This document shows positions 16,623 to 24,000 of a stretch of 32,711 nucleotides of DNA, one piece after another. The stretch covers positions 1-32,711 of the forward strand of contig DUOB01000154.1 in assembly GCA_012839035.1 (NCBI GenBank), read 5' to 3'. Position 1 is the first letter of the stretch, and each line of letters begins with the position of its first letter. This stretch comes from Propionibacterium sp. GTDB taxonomy: Bacteria > Actinomycetota > Actinomycetes > Propionibacteriales > Propionibacteriaceae. The notes under the pieces were generated by a model, which worked only from the letters and a program-made list of their open reading frames with translations, did no database searches and was not told where the DNA came from. The position numbers and the translations under genes were made by a program.

Positions 16623-17696
16623 GTGGCACTCACTATCGGAATCGTCGGCCTTCCCAACGCCGGCAAGTCGACCCTGTTCAACGCGCTGACCCGCAACAAC
16701 GTGCTCGCGGCGAACTATCCGTTCGCGACGATCGAGCCCAACGTCGGGGTCGTGGGCGTGCCCGAGCCGCGGCTCGCGAAGCTCGCCGAGATCTATGGCT
16801 CGGCTCAGATCCTCCCGGCGACGGTGTCGTTCGTCGACATCGCCGGCATCGTCAAGGGCGCCTCGCAGGGCGAGGGGATGGGCAACGCGTTCCTCGCGAA
16901 CATCCGTGAGGCCGATGCGATCTGCCAGGTGACCCGCGTGTTCCGCGACCCCGACGTCACCCACGTCGATGGTGAGGTCAACCCGGCCAGTGATATCGAG
17001 ACGATCACCACCGAGCTGATCCTTGCTGACATCCAGACGCTCGAGAAGGCGCTGCCGCGGCTGGAGAAGGAGGCGCGGATCCGCAAGGAGTCGCAGCCCA
17101 AGCTCGCCGCATGGCAGGAGGCGCTGGAGACGTTGAACGCCGGCAAGGGTGTCCATGCCGCCCGTCTTGACCTTGAGTACCTGCGCGAGCTGTTCCTGCT
17201 GACCGCCAAGCCGTTCATCTATGTCTTCAACTGCGACTCCGATGAGCTCGCCGATGAGGAGCTCAAGGCGAAGATGCGTGAGGTCGTCGCGCCCGCCGAG
17301 GCGATCTTCCTCGACGCGAAGATCGAGGCCGAGCTCGCGGAGATGGAGCCCGAGGAAGCCAAGGAATTCCTTGCTGAGATGGGCATCGACGAGCCGGGCC
17401 TGGATGTGCTGGCCCGCGTCGGCTATGACACGTTGGGTCTGCAGTCCTATCTGACCGCCGGGCCCAAGGAGGCCCGCGCGTGGACGATCCCCAAGGGGGC
17501 CACCGCGCCGGAGGCGGCGGGGGTCATTCATACCGACTTCCAGAAGGGCTTCATCAAGGCCGAGGTCGTGTCGTTCGACGACCTCGTCGCAGCGGGGTCC
17601 GAACAGGCCGCGAAGGCCGCGGGGAAGATGCGTCTCGAGGGCAAGGACTACGTTATGAGCGACGGTGACGTGGTCGAGTTCAGGTTTAATGTCTAG
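16623..17696 (+). CDS. ychF: Obg-like ATPase YchF
   Basis: 357 aa, the usual length. The P-loop is GLPNAGKST at residues 9-17. Switch regions follow as NYPFATIEPNVGVV and VDIAGIVKGASQGEG. The G4 position is FNCDSDE rather than NKxD, which accounts for ATP over GTP specificity in this family. A coiled-coil arm occupies about residues 125-190, and a C-terminal TGS domain ends in DYVMSDGDVVEFRFNV. YchF binds ribosomes and 26S-like partners in other organisms and is linked to oxidative stress. GTG start with a -10 box immediately upstream. It is the last gene of its run. Confidence 0.96.
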   Translation: MALTIGIVGLPNAGKSTLFNALTRNNVLAANYPFATIEPNVGVVGVPEPRLAKLAEIYGSAQILPATVSFVDIAGIVKGASQGEGMGNAFLANIREADAICQVTRVFRDPDVTHVDGEVNPASDIETITTELILADIQTLEKALPRLEKEARIRKESQPKLAAWQEALETLNAGKGVHAARLDLEYLRELFLLTAKPFIYVFNCDSDELADEELKAKMREVVAPAEAIFLDAKIEAELAEMEPEEAKEFLAEMGIDEPGLDVLARVGYDTLGLQSYLTAGPKEARAWTIPKGATAPEAAGVIHTDFQKGFIKAEVVSFDDLVAAGSEQAAKAAGKMRLEGKDYVMSDGDVVEFRFNV

Positions 17697-17709
17697 CGTT
17701 AAATAACGC
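17696..17709. repeat. Palindrome GCGTTAAATAACGC after ychF
   Basis: GCGTTA (17696-17701) and TAACGC (17704-17709) are perfect inverted arms with a 2-nt centre, directly after the ychF stop codon. The AT-rich centre and tight spacing suit a protein-binding dyad better than a hairpin. Its use is unknown. Confidence 0.45.
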
Positions 17710-18047
17710 TCCTCGTTATGCACTGTCCTCGTGATCAGGTCGTTCGGCAACAACGAGACCGAACGACTGTGGCGACGGGAGTGACTTCATCGAGGGCTTC
17801 GGCATCACTCAGCACAAGCTCGCCTATCCATCGGTGTGCCACCCCGACGCATCAACTCGTGCCTTGAAGGTGCGGAACTGCGGTGGGCGTCGAGGCGGAC
17901 GTAAGTGAGTTGAGCTTCAGGGAGTGGGCCGGCAGGCGACGGCGCGGCGGTCGCTCGTTTCGGACTTGGGTGCGTTGTGTCATGGTGGGGCACAACACAG
18001 TGGGCCAGTCCGCGTAACAACCCCCAACACAACAGGAGCTGTGAGCC
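17697..18047. other. 350-bp gene-free spacer between ychF and ytoQ
   Basis: No convincing coding frame, tRNA or known riboswitch was found. The left end holds a short palindrome and a 9-bp hairpin (listed separately). Further right GTTGTG and CACAAC form a weak 6-bp inverted repeat within about 17970-18000. The last bases carry the AGGAG ribosome-binding site of ytoQ. The base composition is somewhat lower in GC at the left end, which is consistent with a regulatory or terminator region. Confidence 0.6.
17739..17767 (+). terminator. 9-bp stem-loop downstream of ychF
   Basis: GTCGTTCGG (17739-17747) pairs perfectly with CCGAACGAC (17759-17767) around an 11-nt loop, about 45 nt past the ychF stop. 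No T-run follows. It is a probable actinobacterial terminator or mRNA 3'-end structure. Confidence 0.5.
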
Positions 18048-18488
18048 TTGAGTTTTCATGTCTATCTTTCCGGCGAGATCCACACTGATTGGCGTGACGA
18101 GATCCAGCGCGGTGCTGAGGCAGCGGGACTGGACGTCGTATTCAGCGCGCCCGTGACCGACCACGACGCGAGCGATGCCGCCGGCGACCACTTGGGCGAG
18201 AACGACAGCCAGTTCTGGCGTGATCACCAGTCCTCCAAGGTCAATGCGATCCGTACGCGCACGTTGATCGAGCAGAGCGATTTGGTCGTGGTGCGGTTCG
18301 GGGACAAATACAAGCAGTGGAATGCTGCCTTCGACGCCGGCTATTGCGCGGCCCTCGGCAAGCCCTATGTCACGCTCCACGCGCCCGACATCGTCCACGC
18401 GCTCAAGGAGGTCGACGCCGCGGCCCAGGCCTGGTGCACGACGACCGACCAGGTCGTGGAGATTCTGCGATACGTCCTCAAGGCATAA
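18048..18488 (+). CDS. YtoQ family protein
   Basis: 146 aa. The beginning SFHVYLSGEIHTDWRD, the central FWRDHQSSKVNAIRT and the later VVVRFGDKYKQWNAAFDAGY are the conserved blocks of the YtoQ family. These proteins have the fold of nucleoside 2-deoxyribosyltransferase-like proteins but no assigned reaction. The start is TTG at 18048, chosen because an AGGAG Shine-Dalgarno lies at 18034-18038, 9 nt upstream, and because no ATG or GTG fits this frame. No membrane segment or signal peptide is present. It is followed by the DUF1971 gene, and the two might be expressed independently. Confidence 0.85.
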   Translation: MSFHVYLSGEIHTDWRDEIQRGAEAAGLDVVFSAPVTDHDASDAAGDHLGENDSQFWRDHQSSKVNAIRTRTLIEQSDLVVVRFGDKYKQWNAAFDAGYCAALGKPYVTLHAPDIVHALKEVDAAAQAWCTTTDQVVEILRYVLKA

Positions 18489-18562
18489 ACCATCCAGAGG
18501 GGCCCCTGCGCAATGCCCGGGGGACCGATGACTCTGGTGGCGGAGTCTGACCCCGCGCGAAG

Positions 18563-18568
18563 TATCGT
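18563..18568 (+). promoter_or_regulatory. -10 box for the DUF1971 gene
   Basis: TATCGT ends 7 nt before the ATG at 18576, and no Shine-Dalgarno sequence is present. The spacing argues for a leaderless start at 18576 and against the two upstream in-frame starts at 18513 and 18528. Confidence 0.45.
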
Positions 18569-18575
18569 CGAGGCC

Positions 18576-18935
18576 ATGCTGACATTGCCCGATGATGCTG
18601 TCTTTGCCCGCGTGACCGATGACTGGACCCCCGAAACGGCCCCAGCGGGGCTGGCTCGGGCCCATCGCGTGGCCGCCGGTGTATGGGGACGGCTGGTGGT
18701 CCGCGAAGGGTCGGTGGACTTCATCTTTGAGGACGAGCCGCACGAGACCATCACCGTGCCCGCGGGCGAGGCGCAGGTCATCCCGCCGCAGCGGCCCCAC
18801 CGCGTGGTGTTCACCGGGCCGGCGACCTTCGCGGTCGAGTTCTATCGCGCGCCGAACCAGGCCGATGGTCCCGACGAGGGCCAGGAGAGCACAGGCCTGA
18901 CCGGCGGAGACCCGGTCGGCGACGACGCGCGCTAA
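18576..18935 (+). CDS. DUF1971 cupin-like protein (YeaR/TehB N-terminal type)
   Basis: 119 aa from the ATG at 18576, with the family start LPDDAVFARVTDDWTPE. DUF1971 is a small cupin-like beta-barrel found as YeaR in E. coli and as the N-terminal part of some tellurite-resistance TehB proteins. Conserved features seen are AGVWGRLVVREGS, the PPQRPHRV segment with its histidine, and the end FAVEFYRAP. The reaction is unknown; tellurite or nitrosative-stress links in other bacteria are suggestive only. The tail after residue 95 is acidic and likely disordered. It precedes the phosphopantetheinyl transferase gene by 19 nt. Confidence 0.85.
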   Translation: MLTLPDDAVFARVTDDWTPETAPAGLARAHRVAAGVWGRLVVREGSVDFIFEDEPHETITVPAGEAQVIPPQRPHRVVFTGPATFAVEFYRAPNQADGPDEGQESTGLTGGDPVGDDAR

Positions 18936-18954
18936 GCCACTCGAGCCATCACCC

Positions 18955-19680
18955 GTGTGGACGGTGGTGTCGACGCCCGACGTCACGGTCGTCGCGGCGA
19001 ACGCGCCGGACTCTGCCCGCGGCCCTGACTCCCCCCGAGGCCACGCTCATGCCGTGCTCATCCGAGCGGTCAGTGAGGCCCTCGGTCATGGTCCAGCGGA
19101 ACTGGCGGTGACCCATCGCTGCCCCCGCTGCGGTGCGACGAACCACGGCATCCCGTCCCTGACACACAGGGGTAGGCCCCTTTCGCTCGCCGTCAGCATC
19201 TCCCGCGCGCCCGGTCTCGCAGTCGTCGGCTGGGGGAGCGTGGTCGCTCTCGGCGTCGACATCGAGCGTGCCGAGGCGGCCGCCGATCCGGCTCTGAATG
19301 CGGTGCTGCTCCATCCTGCAGAGCCGGTGCCCGCGGACGCGGATGAGCGCACGCAGGCGTGGGTGCGGAAGGAGGCCGCGCTCAAGGCCTGGGGGAGCGG
19401 GTTGAACGTGGAGCCGTCGCGGGTGCTCGTCACCAACGACATCGCCACCATCGACGTCGCCGCCATCCGGGCCGCCGCCATCGACGTCGCCGCCATCGGG
19501 GCCGCCACGGCAGATGCCCCACCCATTGACAACCTGGCTCCGGTCTGCCTCATCAATGTGGACATTCCCGGCTACCAGGCCTGCGTCGCACGGCGGCTCG
19601 GGGAGCAGGCTTCAGGTCCTGGGCAGCCCGGACGACGCCGACGCACTTGGAACGATGAACGGGCAAAACGCAGAAAGTGA
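18955..19680 (+). CDS. 4'-phosphopantetheinyl transferase superfamily protein
   Basis: 241 aa of Sfp-type layout. The Mg/CoA-binding motif is LGVDIE (D102 and E104), and WVRKEAALKAWGSGL supplies K139, E140 and K144, together the hallmark of this superfamily. A zinc-ribbon-like CPRCGATNHG precedes the core, a typical feature of actinobacterial members. The usual S-x-S-H-x-x-G block reads SISRAPG, so the conserved histidine is arginine. It moves the phosphopantetheine arm from CoA to carrier-protein serines, and the obvious target is the carrier domain of the Pls-like synthetase next door. The GTG start at 18955 is the first of several close ones. A 30-bp in-frame repeat lies near residues 166-185, and the stop lies inside a 26-bp inverted repeat. 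Confidence 0.85.
   Translation: MWTVVSTPDVTVVAANAPDSARGPDSPRGHAHAVLIRAVSEALGHGPAELAVTHRCPRCGATNHGIPSLTHRGRPLSLAVSISRAPGLAVVGWGSVVALGVDIERAEAAADPALNAVLLHPAEPVPADADERTQAWVRKEAALKAWGSGLNVEPSRVLVTNDIATIDVAAIRAAAIDVAAIGAATADAPPIDNLAPVCLINVDIPGYQACVARRLGEQASGPGQPGRRRRTWNDERAKRRK
19450..19509 (+). repeat. Two-copy 30-bp in-frame repeat within the PPTase gene
   Basis: Unit 1 at 19450-19479 and unit 2 at 19480-19509 agree at all but one of the first 27 positions. They encode IDVAAIRAAA and IDVAAIGAAT. The repeat adds an Ala/Ile-rich stretch outside the catalytic motifs and is likely to vary in copy number. Confidence 0.75.
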
Positions 19681-19750
19681 CGGCACAACGCGCTCGATTC
19701 GGCGTGTCGCGAGCCAAATCGGCGGTTGTGCCGTCACTTTCTGCGTTTTG
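19664..19750. repeat. Perfect 26-bp inverted repeat with 35-nt loop between convergent genes
   Basis: The left arm 19664-19689 begins CAAAACGCAGAAAGTGACGG, and the right arm 19725-19750 is its exact reverse complement. The loop is 19690-19724. The left arm contains the TGA of the PPTase gene (19678-19680), and the right arm ends 13 nt before the end of the M1 peptidase gene. The structure may be a bidirectional terminator, a REP-like dispersed palindrome or a small MITE. There is no T-run and no obvious target-site duplication. Confidence 0.9.
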
Positions 19751-19763
19751 GGATTACCTCGCG

Positions 19764-21059
19764 CTATGGCTTGGGCGGCAGGGGCTTGCGGTCCAGCCAC
19801 GCCTCGAACAGCTCACCCAGCGAGGCCCCGGAGACTTCCTCGGCGAGTGCCACGAAGTCGGCGGTGGCCACCACCCCCCAGCGATGGCGCGTGGTCCACT
19901 CGCGGAGGATCCGGAAGAAGGTCTCGTCGCCGACGCTCCCGCGCAGCGCGTGCAAGGTCAGCGCGCCGCGCTTGTAGACCCAGTCATCGAACATGTTCGC
20001 CGGGCCGGGATCCGCCAGGGTGACCTTTTGCTGCTGCGACTTCAACCGCAGCCAGTGCTCGTTGGCATGGCTCGCGGTGCTGCGGCCCCCCGAGGTCTCC
20101 GACCACAGCCATTCCGCATAGCAGGCGAATCCCTCGTGGAGCCAGATGTCGCGCCAGTCAGCCACGGTCACGGAGTTGCCGAACCACTGGTGCGCGAGCT
20201 CGTGGGCGACGAGGCGTTCGTTGGGCCAGCCGGCGACGGCGTGGTTGGCCCCGAACAACGACATGGCCTGGGCCTCGAGCGGGATCTCCAGCGCGTCCTC
20301 GGTGACGACGACCCGATAGCTGTCGAACGGATAGGGGCCGAACATCTCCTCGAACGTCGACACCATCTCGCCCTGCCGCGCAAAGGAGCTCCCGGCATGG
20401 ACGTTCACCATCGACGGTCGCACGATCTCGATCGGCACCGATGCGTCCGAGGCGATGCTCTCCGGCATTCCGGGACCGATGTGCAGAGCGGCGAGATAGG
20501 GCGCCATCGGCTCGGTCTGTTCATAGAGCCACTGGTGGGTGCCGCCGCGTTCCTTGTGGGAGATCAGCGTGCCGGTCATGGCGGCCCAATAGGACCCGGC
20601 ATAGCGCAGGCGCACGCGATAGCTGGCCTTGTTGTCGGGGCGGTCGTTGCACGGGAACCACGACGCGGCGCCATAGGGCTGGGCGGTGACGAGGACGCCG
20701 TCGGTCAACTCCTCCCAGCCGGCCGGACCGAAAATGCCCGGAACGCCAGTCGGCTTGCCGGCATACTTGATCGTGACGACGAACCCTTTCCCGGCGGGCA
20801 GTTCCTTGGCGACCTTGATCCTGAGCCGCCCGCTCTTGTGGGTCACCTTGGCGATCTTGCAGGCGTCGAGCGTCACCTTGGCCACGTGAAGCCCGTGGAG
20901 ATCAAGCTCAAATGCGCCCAGGCTTTCGCGAGCCGTGCAGGTCAGCACGGCCTTGGCGTTGAGCCGATTCCGGGCGACGTTGCAGTCGAGGTCGAGGTCG
21001 TAGTGGGTCACGTCAAAGCGGCCATCGCCATGACCGAACCGATAGTCAAGGGGCTTCAT
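19764..21059 (-). CDS. M1 family metallo-aminopeptidase
   Basis: 431 aa, short for M1 (it lacks the large C-terminal ARM domain). The zinc site is HELAH at 286-290 with the distal E309 in HEGFACYAEW. The GAMEN exopeptidase motif is replaced by PLEAQAMS, keeping only the glutamate (E262). The N-terminal domain is beta-rich. No signal peptide is seen. The start overlaps the stop of the Pls-like synthetase by 4 nt (ATGA), so the two are co-translated. Given this tie, the natural substrate may be the synthetase product, comparable with the aminopeptidases that degrade epsilon-poly-lysine in producing Streptomyces. It may instead be a general peptide-trimming enzyme. Confidence 0.9.
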   Translation of the reverse strand: MKPLDYRFGHGDGRFDVTHYDLDLDCNVARNRLNAKAVLTCTARESLGAFELDLHGLHVAKVTLDACKIAKVTHKSGRLRIKVAKELPAGKGFVVTIKYAGKPTGVPGIFGPAGWEELTDGVLVTAQPYGAASWFPCNDRPDNKASYRVRLRYAGSYWAAMTGTLISHKERGGTHQWLYEQTEPMAPYLAALHIGPGMPESIASDASVPIEIVRPSMVNVHAGSSFARQGEMVSTFEEMFGPYPFDSYRVVVTEDALEIPLEAQAMSLFGANHAVAGWPNERLVAHELAHQWFGNSVTVADWRDIWLHEGFACYAEWLWSETSGGRSTASHANEHWLRLKSQQQKVTLADPGPANMFDDWVYKRGALTLHALRGSVGDETFFRILREWTTRHRWGVVATADFVALAEEVSGASLGELFEAWLDRKPLPPKP

Positions 21060-24000
21060 GGTTGGCCCATCTTGGCATGGTCGGTGACGCCGTGGTCCGG
21101 CGTGATCACGACATCCTCGTCCTCGACCCAGGGTCCGATGGGGTTGCCGAGCCAGCGGGTGCCGTCGGGGACGGATTCGCCGCGCATCACCAACGAGCCG
21201 GGCCCGATCGTGGCGTGCCGGCCGATGACCGCGGCCGGCAGGATGACGCCGTTCGGGCCGAGCGTCGCGCCCTGCCGCAGCGTCACCTCGTCGAGGCTCA
21301 ACACACGGTCATGGAAGAGGTGTGTCTGCACCACACAGCCCCGGTTGACGCTGGCACCGTCGCGCAGGTCGATCAGATCCATCTCGGGCAGCCAGTACGT
21401 CTCGCACCACACCCCGCGACCGACCTTCGCTCCCATCGTGCGGAACCACAGCGACAACAGCGGTGTCCCCATCACCTGACGCGCGAACCACGGCGCAGCG
21501 AGCACCTCGACGAACGTGTCCGCGAGCTCATTGCGCCACACGAACGAGCTCCACAGCGGATGTTCGTCCTTGCCGACCCGCCCCACCAGCAACCATTTCG
21601 CCGCGGTCGCCACCGCTGCCGCGGCAATGCCGATCACCGCCAGCACGAGCCCTGCACCGACCAGGGCCAGCCACCAGGAGATCGACGCGAGACCGAGCAG
21701 CGCAGCGACCACCAGCGCACAGAACGCCATATCGATCCAGGACGGAATGATGCGCGCCACCTCCACCAGCGCCCGCCGGATGCGCAGGCTCCTGGCCGGC
21801 GCGAAGGTGCGGCTCTGATCCGTGACGTTGGCCTCGCGGCGCAGTTTGGTGGGTGGGCTGCCGAGATAGGAGGTGTGGCGTTTGACGGTACGCAGGCGCG
21901 GGGCGGCCGACAGCACCGCGACCAGGGAGCCCTTCGGGACACGACGGCCCGGAGCCGCCATCCCCGAGTTGCCGATGAAGGCGCGGCGGCCGATCTTGAC
22001 CTTGTCGAACCGCAGCCAGCCGCCGCCGAGTTCATAGCAGCCGATCAGGGTGTCATCGGCCAGGAAGGCGCCCGCGCCGACGGTGGTCATGCGAGGCAGC
22101 ATCAGCACGGTGGAGGCTTCGACATCCGGTCCGATCTTCGCGCCGAGAGCGCGCAACCACGCGGGGGTCCAGGTGCTCGAATAGAGCCCGAACAGCCAGG
22201 TGCGGGCTTCATCGAGAACGCGGAACTGCCCCCAGGCGCGCACGGCCGGGCCGCTTTCGACGGGGAAATGGCCAGGCCTCTGCCCGAATCCGAGCAGGCG
22301 GACCAGTCCGAGGATGAGTACGCCGATCGTCACCAACCCGACGATCGTCGCGAGGGGCAGCCACACGATCCCCGACGCCAACGCCCCCGACAGTGACGTG
22401 CTGGCACGCAGTCCCGGGAGGAGGACGGCGGTCCCCGCGGCGACCCCGAGCACCGGGATCAGCGAGATCACCCCCGACAGCGCGGCATAGGCCACGAGCC
22501 AGCCCCGCTTGCGAGCGGGCGGCCGGGAACTCCACGGCCCGCGGTTCGCGCCGACCTGGCGAGCCGGCGTACCCGACCAGAACTCGCCGTCCGGGATCGT
22601 GCCGATGACCGTGGAACCGGGTCCGACTTCGGCGTGGCGGCCGACGACCGCGCCGGGGGTCAGCGTGCTGCGGGCGCGGACGACCGCACCGGCTGAGACC
22701 GTGATGTGGCCGAGGTGAAGCTGGCCGCCGTCGATCCAGTGCCCGGTGAGGTCCACTTCCGGTTCCAGCGAACAACCGTTGCCCAGGGTCAGCATGCCGG
22801 TCACCGGGGGAACCGTGTGGAGGTCAACATCGCGGCCGACCTTCGCGCCGAGCAGGCGGGCATACCACTTCATCAGCGGGGCCCCCGCGACGCTGGCAGC
22901 GCCGAGTTGGTCGGCGATCTGCTCGGCCAGCCACACCCGGAGATGTACCTTGCCGGCGCGGGGATAGGACCCCGGCGTGATCCCGCGCAGCACCACCCGG
23001 ACCAGGCCGGCCGTGATGAGCATGCGGCCAGGGGCGAAGACGAACAGCAGCCACGCCACGATGACGGGCCACCACGGGAGCGTGGGCAACCAGGCGATCC
23101 CCAGCAGGGAGCCGACCTTGGCGCCCAGGGCGGCGTACGCCACCCACCGCAACCCGCCCAGCATCCGCAACGGCAGGAGGGCGGCGAGCTGGCCTGCTTG
23201 TGACTTCGGGGGTACGGGCCACACGCTCTCGTTGAGGCGCGATCGGGGCGCGTCCATCGCGTCCAGGTGCGCGGCCAGGCCACGGAGGGTGGGGTGGTCA
23301 TAGATGTCGGCGACGGTCACCTCGGGTTGGCGTTCGCGTACGCGGGCCACCATCTGGGCCGCGGTCAGGCTGCCGCCGCCGAGTGTGAAGAAGTCGTCGT
23401 CCACGGACCGTACGGTCGCGCCGAGGATCCCCGACCACAGGTCGCGCAGCCAGGCCTCGGTGCCGGCCAGCTCGAGATGGTCATCGTCGGCGATCGGCAA
23501 TGGCCACGGCAACGCGTCGCGGTCGATCTTGCCGGAGGTGCGCGTGGGCAGATCATCGACGACCGCGAGCCGGGGGACGAGGGCGGCGGGCATCTCGCGG
23601 CGCAGGATCTCCAGCGCGGCGCCCTGATCGAACTTGTCGTTGACCGTGAGATAGCCGACGAGCAGCGAGTTGCCCGAGTCCGTCCTGCGCACCGCTGCGC
23701 CGGCGGCGGTCACTCCCGGCAGGTTGAGCAGGGCATTGTCGATCTCGCCGAGCTCGATGCGGCGTCCACCGACCTTGACCTGATCGTCCGCGCGGCCGAG
23801 GAAGAACAGGCCGGCGGGGTCATAGCGCACCAGATCGCCGCTGCGATAAGCGCGCTCCCAGCCGAGGGTGGGCAGGGGGGCGTACTTCTCCGCGTCCTTC
23901 TCCGGATCCAGATAGCGCGCCAGCCCGATCCCGCCGATGATCAGCTCGCCCGTCTCGCCGTCGGCCACCTGGTTGCCGTCGGCATCGACGACCGCGAGAT

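Noticed and set aside
17697..18047. tRNA or riboswitch in the spacer after ychF
   Set aside because: No cloverleaf, anticodon arm or recognised aptamer core could be found by eye.
17805..18986. 393-codon open frame on the minus strand
   Set aside because: It runs opposite ytoQ and the DUF1971 gene, both supported by family matches and starts.
19450..19509. Repeats considered as a CRISPR array
   Set aside because: There are only two adjoining in-frame copies, no unique spacers and no cas genes.
19677..21479. 600-codon open frame on the plus strand
   Set aside because: It is antisense to the M1 peptidase, which has an intact zinc site and normal codon usage.
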